A stretch of DNA of 64,000 nucleotides from Pedobacter sp. ok626 (GTDB taxonomy: Bacteria; Bacteroidota; Bacteroidia; Sphingobacteriales; Sphingobacteriaceae). The stretch spans positions 1 through 64,000 of the forward strand of contig NZ_FNEX01000006.1 in assembly GCF_900100435.1 (NCBI RefSeq), given 5' to 3'. Under the pieces are notes generated by a model. It saw only the letters and a list, made by a program, of their open reading frames with translations. It did not search any database and was not told the origin of the DNA. Made by a program: the position numbers and the translations under genes. Below are positions 37,196 to 45,029 of this stretch, piece after piece. Position 1 is the stretch's first letter. Each line of letters opens with the position of its first letter.

Positions 37196-37960
37196 ATGAA
37201 ACGAATTATATATATCTATATGGTCATCGCCATCGCGTTTACTTCCTGTAAAAAGGAAGGCAAGCTAGTTGATCAGGTGGTTTTGTTACCAACAGATTTA
37301 CTTTTTGAAGAATTTAAGATTGGTAGGTTTACCCATAAAATCCCAGCCGAAAGTTTTACAAGTACTATTGCGACCTTCAATGTAAAGCACGAAAATAACG
37401 ATTGGAGCGGTTTTGCAATATCCAACAGGAACTATAAAAACTTTGTCACTGCAGCTAATCTGGTAGATTCCACGCGGTTTAGTGTTTACACCCTTACACC
37501 ACACGCGGGCGGGAATTTTTTGGTCGTACGGCCAAAAGGTGATGATGCTTTTATTCAATTGTCACGGCCAATACAAATCGATAAAATTTTAGTGGGCAAT
37601 ACGGTGCAGGTGTATCAAACAATTATGTATGGACCTGGCAATTCAACTGTCGGTAATACTTTTGCCCCGGGGACAACAATCATGAGCGTAGCCAGAAAAG
37701 ACAATTTAAAGGTCATTATAAAAGGACTTTTAAATAATGTAGAAACTGGTACAGTCAGTTTTTTACTGGCCGATAGAAGTTCTGACGCTTTAAAAAGAAG
37801 TTTTACGGTTACCGATTGGATGCCTGTTTCATTGCTGTCGCTCGGAAAAGTCGACAAAGTCGTGTTCTATCTGGAATCTACTGATCAAACGAACGGTGTG
37901 ATGAATACCCCAAATTATTTTTGCCTGGATGGCATAAGATTTACAGAAAATATAAACTAA
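37196..37960 (+). CDS. DUF4465-like lipoprotein
   Basis: A 254-aa lipoprotein with lipobox (IAFTSC) and a beta-rich mature part. The C-terminal block with WMPVSLLSLGKVDKVVFYLE and then MNTPNYFCLDGI resembles DUF4465 proteins, which are beta-sandwich-like surface proteins often found next to TonB receptors. It starts 3 nt after the SusD stop and is followed 7 nt later by a thioredoxin-fold gene, so it belongs to the same operon. It may be an extra surface ligand-binding protein. Confidence 0.65.
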   Translation: MKRIIYIYMVIAIAFTSCKKEGKLVDQVVLLPTDLLFEEFKIGRFTHKIPAESFTSTIATFNVKHENNDWSGFAISNRNYKNFVTAANLVDSTRFSVYTLTPHAGGNFLVVRPKGDDAFIQLSRPIQIDKILVGNTVQVYQTIMYGPGNSTVGNTFAPGTTIMSVARKDNLKVIIKGLLNNVETGTVSFLLADRSSDALKRSFTVTDWMPVSLLSLGKVDKVVFYLESTDQTNGVMNTPNYFCLDGIRFTENIN

Positions 37961-37967
37961 TACAACT

Positions 37968-39134
37968 ATGAACAATTATTTATTTAGAACGTCACAGCTT
38001 ATTGGCGTAGTGTTATTTTTAACATGGAGTATGAGCAACATGGCTTATGCTCAAAACAGGAGAGTAGATCTGAAGGAGAACCTGGCCTTTGACGATGTAC
38101 TGAAAATGGCGAAAGAGAAGAATAAATTGATCTTCCTTGATTTTGGTTCCATCACTTGTAAGCCTTGTTTGTATATTAAAAAAGAAGTACTTACCCTGGA
38201 TAGTGTGGCGGATTTCATCAATGAAAGATTTGTGAGTGTGGATTATAATGTGGGCAAGGAGAAAGACCGTTTAAGAAAGTTGTACAAGGTAGAAGGGGAG
38301 CCGGTATTGTTAATCATGGATCAAAATGGTGTGTTGATGCACAGGATGGCGGGTAAAGTTGATGGACAGCAATTGATGCAAAGATTTAAACAAGGGCTGG
38401 ATCCTAAAAACAATTTTGTAGCCTTAAGCAAATCATATGCGGAGGGCAACAGAGAAGCTAAGTTTGTACTGAAATATCTGGAGGCCCTACATAACGCCAG
38501 TGAAACAGAGAAGATGAACCAGGTTGTATCAAAGTTTTTGGAAGGTCCTGTGGAGCGGATCAAAGACCCTGACGTATGGAAGGTTTTCTATAAGTTTAAT
38601 CAAGATTTAGCGAGTAGGGAAATGATGTATATGTTCGACAACAGGTTGGAATTCTACAAGTTGTTTGGCCAGAGTATGGTTGAGGGTAAGATCAATAAAT
38701 TATATAGCGAAAAGTCTATTTTCTATTTGTACGGCCACAAGCCGCCTATTGATGATCCGAAGTTTTCCATTGTGCTGAACTATGCTCGTAAAACCGACTA
38801 TCCTAAGGCCACTGAATGGTTGTGTTACCTGGTTCCGGCGGAACATAAATATAAAGACTGGACTAAGGTAGGGCAGGAAGTAGATCAGATCTATTCTTTT
38901 AACATCCTTAAAGGACGTGCAGGCAGCAGCTTTAAAGACATGATGGTGACGCAGTTTATTATGTATTGCAATGATGGGAAAGCCTTACAATATCCGATTA
39001 GGTGGTGTGACGAACTTATTGCGGAGCGTCCTGTCGAATCAGAGCAAAAACGTCTGCGTGAACATAAGAAAAGTCTGCAGGAAAGAGCACTAAATCCGGA
39101 GAAGGATAAGCTGAACTGGACAGATATGAATTAA
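37968..39134 (+). CDS. Exported thioredoxin-fold protein
   Basis: A 388-aa protein with signal peptide (1-29, ends AYA-Q) and an N-terminal thioredoxin domain (about 40-145) carrying C64-K-P-C67 in ITCKPCLYIKKEV, with the cis-Pro in EGEPVLLIMD. The C-terminal 240 residues are helical and Lys/Glu-rich with no domain I know. It is the last gene of the sigma-FecR-SusCD cluster, ending 2 nt before the stop of the convergent type III PKS operon. A CxxC partner for a SusCD pair suggests a cysteine-containing substrate or folding help for an envelope protein; this is inference. Confidence 0.8.
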   Translation: MNNYLFRTSQLIGVVLFLTWSMSNMAYAQNRRVDLKENLAFDDVLKMAKEKNKLIFLDFGSITCKPCLYIKKEVLTLDSVADFINERFVSVDYNVGKEKDRLRKLYKVEGEPVLLIMDQNGVLMHRMAGKVDGQQLMQRFKQGLDPKNNFVALSKSYAEGNREAKFVLKYLEALHNASETEKMNQVVSKFLEGPVERIKDPDVWKVFYKFNQDLASREMMYMFDNRLEFYKLFGQSMVEGKINKLYSEKSIFYLYGHKPPIDDPKFSIVLNYARKTDYPKATEWLCYLVPAEHKYKDWTKVGQEVDQIYSFNILKGRAGSSFKDMMVTQFIMYCNDGKALQYPIRWCDELIAERPVESEQKRLREHKKSLQERALNPEKDKLNWTDMN

Positions 39135-39136
39135 GC

Positions 39137-39607
39137 TTACAAGTAAATAAGTGCAAGGTACTTGCCGTGGTGACTTACAGAAGCGGGATTGCTGTTTCTG
39201 TAAGCGCTATCGGACTCATCATAATCGCTTATTTTAAGCTTCGAGTGTTTCAATACCCCTGTTTTTTCGCCTGCAATGGTATGGATATAGGCCTCAGATA
39301 GCGTGCTTTGTGTATAATACAGATGCCCCATATAAATCACATTGCCGGTCGCCAATGTTGGATGTACAATGACGTTGTTACAGAAAATCTGGCTTGGGGC
39401 AAAGGTTCTTATTTTAGTATCTTTTGTATGTGCTTTATAAGCAGATTCTTTCATCGTCCATAGTAACCATACCATAGCTTCCGGGTCTTTTGCAACGTGA
39501 ATCAGAAACCTTTCGGCCATGGTAAATAGCTTCTCCAGGTATCCTGCCCTTTTCCAGTTGCTTTCTTTTGCGGCCTGGCTTAAATCAACAATGTCATTTC
39601 CTATCAA
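39137..39607 (-). CDS. 4'-phosphopantetheinyl transferase
   Basis: A 156-aa PPTase that attaches the phosphopantetheine arm of CoA to an ACP serine. It has the Mg-binding N-terminal motif GNDIVDL (3-9) and the hallmark WTMKESAYKA (about 50-59). The only start that keeps the GNDIVDL motif is a TTG at 39607: an in-frame stop lies two codons further upstream and the next ATG would remove residues 1-29. It overlaps the end of the ACP gene by 14 nt, which marks that ACP as its substrate. Confidence 0.88.
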   Translation of the reverse strand: MIGNDIVDLSQAAKESNWKRAGYLEKLFTMAERFLIHVAKDPEAMVWLLWTMKESAYKAHTKDTKIRTFAPSQIFCNNVIVHPTLATGNVIYMGHLYYTQSTLSEAYIHTIAGEKTGVLKHSKLKISDYDESDSAYRNSNPASVSHHGKYLALIYL

Positions 39608-39857
39608 GCGCTTTTAGTTTATCTTCAATTATTGATATGGTTTCACCCACATTGAGCATTCGAGCCATTTCCATGTTGTCAATTTCAATATCAAATTCTT
39701 CTTCTACATCTAAAATTACATCCACCAGGTTGGCCGAATTAATCTTAAGGTCTTTAATGAAATCTGTGGATGGGCTAATGGTTGCTAAAGAGTCTTTGTC
39801 ATGGGTGTAAGGAGCAACAATTTCTTTCAATTTTGCTACAAGGTCTTCTCTATCCAT
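39594..39857 (-). CDS. Acyl carrier protein of the type III PKS operon
   Basis: An 87-aa ACP. The phosphopantetheine site is LKINSANLVDVI, with Ser in N-S-A instead of the usual D-S-L, and an acidic helix II follows (DVEEEFDIEI). I chose the ATG at 39857 (MDREDLVAKL), one nucleotide after the ketosynthase stop; a longer frame to 39905 would overlap the ketosynthase. The altered DSL motif suggests a specialised carrier and not the housekeeping AcpP. Confidence 0.88.
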   Translation of the reverse strand: MDREDLVAKLKEIVAPYTHDKDSLATISPSTDFIKDLKINSANLVDVILDVEEEFDIEIDNMEMARMLNVGETISIIEDKLKALDRK

Positions 39858-39858
39858 T

Positions 39859-41127
39859 TTAATATTTTTTAAAGATAATGCAGGCGTTGACATCACCAAA
39901 CCCAAAGCTTGCTTTAGCTAATATATCAATGTTTTGATTAATTATTTGATTTGTAAGTTTATTTTTATTTACTAATTGTGCTATTTCTGGATTTAGATCT
40001 TCACAGTTTATGGAAGGAAAGATAAAACCTTGCTGTAACTGTAATACCGAGGCTACACATTCGATGCTTCCGGCAGCACTTAAACAGTGGCCAATCATTG
40101 CTTTTAGGCTGTTGATATAAGGAAAATCTTTAGCTGTTCGATTTAAAGCAATCGCCCAATTTTGTACTTCCAGGGCATCTTTGCTGGTGGCCGTAAGGTG
40201 GCCATTTATGGCGTCAACAGCATCAGCATTAATGCCTGAGTTTTGTAAAGCGGCTTGAATACAGCGTTGCACCGCAATTGCATTTGGGGCAGTCATACTG
40301 CCAGTGCCTCTTTGTCCGCCCGAATTGATGTTGCCGCCTAGTATTTCCGCATAGATCTTTGCGCCACGGGCGAGAGCAGTATCCAGGGATTCTAAAACCA
40401 GCGCTCCTGCACCGGCACCTGGTACAAAACCACTGGCGCTTTCGCTCATTGGTCTCGATCCTTTTTCTGGTTCCTGGTTATGTCTAAAGGTGCAAACTTT
40501 CATGGCGTCGAAACCGCCCCATATATAAGGCCCACTGTCGCTCGTGCTGCCAGCGAGCATTCTGCCTGCCTGACCGCTTTTGATGCGCTCATAAGCCATT
40601 AAAATGCTTTCTGCGCCCGTTGTACAGGCGGATGAGTTGCTGCTCACCTGATTGCCCAGGCCAAGCTTGCCACCAAGGTATGCGCTAATGCCGCTGGCCA
40701 TGGTTTGTACCACGACTGTACTACCTAGTTTACGTACCTGTAGGTCGTCGACCTTGTAAATCGCTTCTCTAAATTTTTCAATGCCCGATGTGCCGGTACC
40801 AAATATAGTTCCGCTTTCCCAGTCGGGCTCGTCGGCATTGGAGATTGGCAGGTTGGCATCCTGCCAGGCGTCCATGCCGGCGATAATCCCGTACAATATC
40901 CCGCTGCTGTTAAAATTCCGGCGTTCTAGATCGGTCAGATATTTGGCAATCAGCTCATCGGACAGTTCAGGCTTTCCTGCAATCTGGCAGGAAAACTGGA
41001 GTCTTTCTAGCTCTGGATCGTGTTTAATACCCGAGATGCCTTGTTTAATAGCTTCCGTAAATGCAGTTAAACCAACTCCATTTGGTGCTACAACACCCAT
41101 CCCGGTTATGACAACACGTTTAGCCAT
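39859..41127 (-). CDS. Beta-ketoacyl-ACP synthase (specialised)
   Basis: A 422-aa condensing enzyme of the KAS I/II type with an intact triad: C168 in SSACTTGAE, H310 in NGHLTATS and H347 in MIGHCLSAAG, with Lys342 before it. It is more divergent than fabF at 824-2077. It overlaps the dehydratase gene by 8 nt and precedes its ACP by 1 nt. It probably builds or extends the acyl chain that becomes the starter of the type III PKS. Confidence 0.9.
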   Translation of the reverse strand: MAKRVVITGMGVVAPNGVGLTAFTEAIKQGISGIKHDPELERLQFSCQIAGKPELSDELIAKYLTDLERRNFNSSGILYGIIAGMDAWQDANLPISNADEPDWESGTIFGTGTSGIEKFREAIYKVDDLQVRKLGSTVVVQTMASGISAYLGGKLGLGNQVSSNSSACTTGAESILMAYERIKSGQAGRMLAGSTSDSGPYIWGGFDAMKVCTFRHNQEPEKGSRPMSESASGFVPGAGAGALVLESLDTALARGAKIYAEILGGNINSGGQRGTGSMTAPNAIAVQRCIQAALQNSGINADAVDAINGHLTATSKDALEVQNWAIALNRTAKDFPYINSLKAMIGHCLSAAGSIECVASVLQLQQGFIFPSINCEDLNPEIAQLVNKNKLTNQIINQNIDILAKASFGFGDVNACIIFKKY

Positions 41128-41566
41128 TCATTTTATTGGTTACCATTCCGGAAATTGTTCCTTTGCAAACCACCTCTCCGACTGAATTGGTCATTTGTAC
41201 CGTACAGTTCAGTTTTTTGAAACGGAAATATACTTTTTGAGCAGTTACCGTTACTTTCTCACCTGGAAATACAGGTTTCATAAAATCGATCGCAGTTGAT
41301 GTCAACATCACGTGACCTGGCATGCCGCCTTGGGCGCTGCCCGATAAGTATATACCCAGACAAACCAATCCGATTTGTGCCATGGTTTCGGTTAAGATTA
41401 CCCCTGGTGTTACCGGACTGTCTCTAAAATGGCCTTTGTAAAAATCAAGACCAGCATCGAAGGTATAAGAACCTTTAGCACCATTTTCGTCAATCTCTTC
41501 TAGTTCGTCTACAAATAAAAATGGTTTCTCGTAGGGTAAATGTGCTAAGATCTCTGCTTTGTTCAT
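41120..41566 (-). CDS. FabZ-like hot-dog 3-hydroxyacyl-ACP dehydratase
   Basis: A 148-aa hot-dog protein with the FabZ catalytic layout: H46 in YKGHFRDSPVTPGVI and E60 in LTETMAQIG. It removes water from 3-hydroxyacyl-ACP. Its place between the type III PKS and the ketosynthase indicates a dedicated short fatty-acid-like cycle; ketoreductase and enoyl reductase would have to come from primary metabolism. Confidence 0.85.
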   Translation of the reverse strand: MNKAEILAHLPYEKPFLFVDELEEIDENGAKGSYTFDAGLDFYKGHFRDSPVTPGVILTETMAQIGLVCLGIYLSGSAQGGMPGHVMLTSTAIDFMKPVFPGEKVTVTAQKVYFRFKKLNCTVQMTNSVGEVVCKGTISGMVTNKMNG

Positions 41567-41587
41567 GTTAATATTGTTGTTTAATGT

Positions 41588-42640
41588 TTACCATTTCAAT
41601 AGAATCCTTTGTGCCGAAAAGCCTGGTCCAAAGCTGAGCATTAAGCCCAGCTCTCCGCTTGCCAGGGGCCTTTCCATATAGCGGTCAAGTACATACAATA
41701 CTGTGGCACTCGACATATTCCCGTATTCTTTTAAAATGCTTTTAGTCTCGTTTATATTTTTGCCTAATTTACCAAATAACGCTTCAACTGTATCAATAAT
41801 TTTTTTTCCGCCGGGATGAAATATCAAATGATCAATCTTTTCAATTGTCAATCCATTCTTTTCCAGAAAAGGGTGGATGATGTCCGGAAAATGCTGTTCA
41901 ATATTTTCGGGCACCGCCACATCTAATACCATTTGTAACCCCCCGTTGGTCAGGTTAAAACCCATCATCGGTATTGCATCATAAAAATGGTACATTTCTT
42001 CGGCAATAATTTCTGGCCCTTCATCTTCTTCCCTCGAGGAGAGTAACACACAAGCCGCGCCATCTCCAAAAATTGCTGCACTTACAATATTGACCATCGA
42101 AAAATCATCCAATTGAAAAGTCGCCGTAGGCGATTCAATGGCAATGACCGCTGCACGCTTACCCGGATTTGCTTTTAAAAAGTTCTTCGCATAAATCATC
42201 CCCGAAATTCCTGCTGCACAACCCATCTCCGTTACTGGCAGGCGTACAATATCTTGCCGCAGGTTTAGCGCATTGATCAGGTAAGCATCCATAGAAGGGA
42301 TCATGATTCCCGTGCAACTTACTGTAATGATAAAGTCTAGTTCTTGTGGCTGCCAATCAGCTTTTTCTAAAGCTTGTTGCAAACAGGCAGTCGCTAGTTT
42401 AATACCTTCTTCAATGTAAATGTTGTTCTTTTCCTCAAATGAAGATGATTTAAACACTTCTTCTGGTGGCATAATCGAATACCTTTTGTCGACTGCCGCC
42501 TGTTCAAATATCTTTTTTACCTTTTTAATAAAACGAGGCTCCTGGTCTTTCAACCAAATATCCAGATAGGGGAGTATCTCTGCAGTGCTTCTCGAATATT
42601 GTGGGGCTAGCTTGGAAACGGTCTTAATTTTTACGCTCAT
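41588..42640 (-). CDS. Type III polyketide synthase (chalcone synthase-like)
   Basis: A 350-aa homodimer-type condensing enzyme with the Cys-His-Asn triad of type III PKS: C141 in TEMGCAAGISG, H275 in LIFHPGGKK and N308 in YGNMSSATVL, and the C-terminal LSFGPGFSAQ loop. It would extend an acyl starter with malonyl-CoA and cyclise it to a resorcinol, pyrone or phloroglucinol-type ring. I chose the ATG at 42640 because it overlaps the methyltransferase stop as ATGA; the frame continues to 42682 but that part lies inside the methyltransferase gene. Confidence 0.9.
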   Translation of the reverse strand: MSVKIKTVSKLAPQYSRSTAEILPYLDIWLKDQEPRFIKKVKKIFEQAAVDKRYSIMPPEEVFKSSSFEEKNNIYIEEGIKLATACLQQALEKADWQPQELDFIITVSCTGIMIPSMDAYLINALNLRQDIVRLPVTEMGCAAGISGMIYAKNFLKANPGKRAAVIAIESPTATFQLDDFSMVNIVSAAIFGDGAACVLLSSREEDEGPEIIAEEMYHFYDAIPMMGFNLTNGGLQMVLDVAVPENIEQHFPDIIHPFLEKNGLTIEKIDHLIFHPGGKKIIDTVEALFGKLGKNINETKSILKEYGNMSSATVLYVLDRYMERPLASGELGLMLSFGPGFSAQRILLKW

Positions 42641-43353
42641 ATTGTTCGGATTATCCATTGGTAGCGGAACGCCCATTTCCATTTAAGGATGTAATTTTTA
42701 AAGCTCAACTGTTTAGAAAAATCATGAAGCTCTTGTCTTCTAAAGCCTCTTAAAATAGACACCAATCCATCATTCCGCGACATGTGATTGAGTCTGAAAA
42801 TAAAGCAAATGCATACAAACAGGTAATAAGCCAGCGCATTTCTGTGTAGGTCGTTTACCACAATTCCCAATGCCGACTGTTCTTCTAAGCCATTCATGAG
42901 TGTTATGATTTCGTCGTCTTTAAAATGATGCAATGTCAATGTACAGAGGATAACATCGTAAAGCCTTTCTTGTTTAATTTCTTCAAAAATATCTGCACAT
43001 ACGTAGCTGATATTTGGGTATTTGGTGGATAATTGTTCGGCGTGTTTAATGCTGAAGTAATTGGCGTCCATGCCCACTAGTTTGATTTTCAGTCGTTTTC
43101 TTTTGGCATACTTTGCAAGTGTCCTTAGCATATCACCATTTCCGCAACCTACATCCAAAATGCTGATTTCGGATCTGTATACTGGTTTTGATTTCAGCAG
43201 CCATTTAACCCCCTGGAGGGTAACCTTGTTACCGCCCAGTAACCTGTTTATGCTGGCGATTTTGTCTAAAGCATCGGTTAATATATCCCCTTCCATTAAA
43301 AAATCATCCATTAATTCGGGGGCATCGCTTCTGCGGCTGGTGTCAACTAACAT
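42637..43353 (-). CDS. Class I SAM-dependent methyltransferase
   Basis: A 238-aa Rossmann-fold methyltransferase with motif I ILDVGCGNGDML (65-76), motif II acidic residue in LVGMDANY and motif III-like YDVILCTLTLHHF. The C-terminal part has a hydrophobic stretch (ALAYYLFVCICFIF) that may bind a lipid or the membrane. It overlaps the oxidoreductase gene by 7 nt and the type III PKS by 4 nt, so it likely methylates the polyketide product. Confidence 0.88.
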   Translation of the reverse strand: MLVDTSRRSDAPELMDDFLMEGDILTDALDKIASINRLLGGNKVTLQGVKWLLKSKPVYRSEISILDVGCGNGDMLRTLAKYAKRKRLKIKLVGMDANYFSIKHAEQLSTKYPNISYVCADIFEEIKQERLYDVILCTLTLHHFKDDEIITLMNGLEEQSALGIVVNDLHRNALAYYLFVCICFIFRLNHMSRNDGLVSILRGFRRQELHDFSKQLSFKNYILKWKWAFRYQWIIRTI

Positions 43354-44504
43354 AAGATGGGTTTTCCGTGAGTCATTTTAACGATTAAGGGCAAGGCTGA
43401 TGGGAAATTAACCAATAGTCTTTGCATTGGCCCAAATAATTTTTCTTTTCTGATTATTTCTGATAAAAACCTACCCATTAGCAGTCTTGTTTTAAAATTT
43501 TGATTCCAAGCTTTTACATATTTCTGTTCTAGTAATGCCCGGCTTTGCATTTTATCATTTAAGTAGTCAATAGTGAGTTCTGCACAGATTTTTGCACTAT
43601 GAATGGCCATTGCCATCCCATTGCCGCAAAGCGGATGAATTAAACCTGCGGTATCACCAATCATTAAAATGTGATCGTGCAGGGCCTCTTTTTTCTCAAA
43701 TGAAATCTGGCTTATGGTTAATGGGTGTTCAAATAAGCAGGTGCTGTTATCTAATATCTTGCGGAGATGAGGGTTTTTGCAAAGCACATTTTCCTGAAAA
43801 TCATTGATGTTCTTATAGGCTTTAAAGCTATTGTAATCGGCCAGATAGCAAATGTTGATGCGGTGATGCTCTACCTTTGATACGCCACAATAGCCACCTT
43901 TAAAATTATGAAGAGCAACCAGATCATCTGGGAAATCACCCGAGTAATGCGCTTTTATAGCCAACCATGACGATTTCTTCCTTATAAAAGGACGGGAAAG
44001 TTTCTGGTCTATCGCTGATCTTTTGCCATAGGCACCAATTACGATATGACTTTTTAGGATCCCATGGGTATCGGTGCTTACTTCAAATTCGTCGTCTCTA
44101 AAACTGATGTCGATAACCCGATCCGTAATCATTGTACATCCATTTTGCAGCGCCTTTTGGTATAGCAAATTGTCCAGTTCAAACCTGCTTAAGCCGAAAC
44201 CACCAAGGGGTAAATCGCAGCCAATGGTTTTACCTGTATTGGAGGAAACAACGAGTTTTTTTATGAGGGCTGGGTCAAGTATTAATGGATCGACATCCAG
44301 CCATTGCAAATAGGGCAGAACTTCATTAGAAATGTATTCGCCGCATACTTTATGGTGCGGATATTTAGTTTTTTCGATTAAAGTAACCTCGAAACCTGCT
44401 TTTCGTAAATGGAGGGCACATGATAGTCCAGCCAGGCCGCCACCTACAATTATGATTACATTTTTATTTTCGGCTTTCTGTATCATATCAAGCAAATAGG
44501 GCAT
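43347..44504 (-). CDS. FAD-dependent oxidoreductase (geranylgeranyl reductase-like monooxygenase)
   Basis: A 385-aa flavoprotein: FAD-binding VGGGLAGLSCALHLRKAGF near the N-terminus, the KVCGEYIS motif seen in the geranylgeranyl reductase family, and the second FAD motif MIGDTAGLIHPLCGNGMAMA (about 275-295). It is the first gene of the type III PKS operon, where it could hydroxylate the aromatic ring or reduce a chain. Start: ATG at 44504; a later ATG at 44486 also fits, while the frame's TTG at 44528 is less likely. Confidence 0.85.
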   Translation of the reverse strand: MPYLLDMIQKAENKNVIIIVGGGLAGLSCALHLRKAGFEVTLIEKTKYPHHKVCGEYISNEVLPYLQWLDVDPLILDPALIKKLVVSSNTGKTIGCDLPLGGFGLSRFELDNLLYQKALQNGCTMITDRVIDISFRDDEFEVSTDTHGILKSHIVIGAYGKRSAIDQKLSRPFIRKKSSWLAIKAHYSGDFPDDLVALHNFKGGYCGVSKVEHHRINICYLADYNSFKAYKNINDFQENVLCKNPHLRKILDNSTCLFEHPLTISQISFEKKEALHDHILMIGDTAGLIHPLCGNGMAMAIHSAKICAELTIDYLNDKMQSRALLEQKYVKAWNQNFKTRLLMGRFLSEIIRKEKLFGPMQRLLVNFPSALPLIVKMTHGKPILC

Positions 44505-44619
44505 TCTAATATAATGATATAAAATCAATTTATAGCTTATTTCTAAACTGGCTTTTACTTGTTGTGAATATTATTTATTAAAAATTATCACATATAGTTA
44601 TTTATAAAAATTAATTAAT

Positions 44620-44627
44620 TATATTTG
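44620..44627 (+). promoter_or_regulatory. Candidate -7 box for the coiled-coil gene
   Basis: TATATTTG lies 18 nt before the ATG at 44646. No clear TTG at the expected upstream distance. Confidence 0.5.
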
Positions 44628-44645
44628 TTTAGTTAAAAGATAATT

Positions 44646-45029
44646 ATGAAAGAGATACTAGAAATTCTCCAAAGAATCGAAGGAAGGCTTGGTCGGATCG
44701 ACGAAAGATTGGATCGGATAGAAGGAAGGCTTGATCAGCTAGAAATGAGAATGGATCGGCTGGAAGGAAGAATGGATCAGCTAGAAATGAGAATGGATCG
44801 GCTGGAAGGAAGAATGGATCAGCTAGAAATGAGAATGGATCGGCTGGAAGAAAGAATGGATAAACTGGAAGTGAGAATAGATCAGCTAGATGCAAGAGTG
44901 GATGAACTTTCTTTAAAAGCGACAGAAATATCGGTGAATGTGGTAAATATCTTTTTGGAACTCAAAAAGATAAACATTACTACGCATTACGAAGGTGAGT
45001 ATGAGAATCTAAAAATCATAGCACCTTAA
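44646..45029 (+). CDS. Heptad-repeat coiled-coil protein
   Basis: A 127-aa protein whose residues 10-90 are perfect seven-residue repeats of the form R(L/M)D(R/Q)LE(G/M), giving a long charged parallel coiled coil with Leu/Ile/Met at a and d. No signal peptide. The C-terminus (90-127) is non-repetitive. The DNA itself is repeated in 42-bp units (44745-44870). Function unknown; the last 21 nt overlap the convergent PorP/SprF gene. Similar short coiled-coil proteins are common in Bacteroidota but their roles are unclear. Confidence 0.7.
   Translation: MKEILEILQRIEGRLGRIDERLDRIEGRLDQLEMRMDRLEGRMDQLEMRMDRLEGRMDQLEMRMDRLEERMDKLEVRIDQLDARVDELSLKATEISVNVVNIFLELKKINITTHYEGEYENLKIIAP
44745..44870 (+). 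repeat. 42-bp tandem repeat inside the coiled-coil gene
   Basis: Units at 44745-44786 and 44787-44828 are identical over all 42 bp; the unit at 44829-44870 matches for its first half and then diverges. Each unit codes for two heptads (14 residues), so copy changes keep frame and heptad phase. Confidence 0.85.

Noticed and set aside
42640-42682. Longer N-terminus for the type III PKS
   Set aside because: It would overlap the methyltransferase coding end; the ATG at 42640 forms an ATGA overlap and starts the conserved part.
44644-44895. Open frame of 83 codons on the minus strand opposite the coiled-coil gene
   Set aside because: It consists of the same repeat read backwards (ADPFFLPADPFS type) and is kept open only by the 42-bp periodicity of the sense gene.
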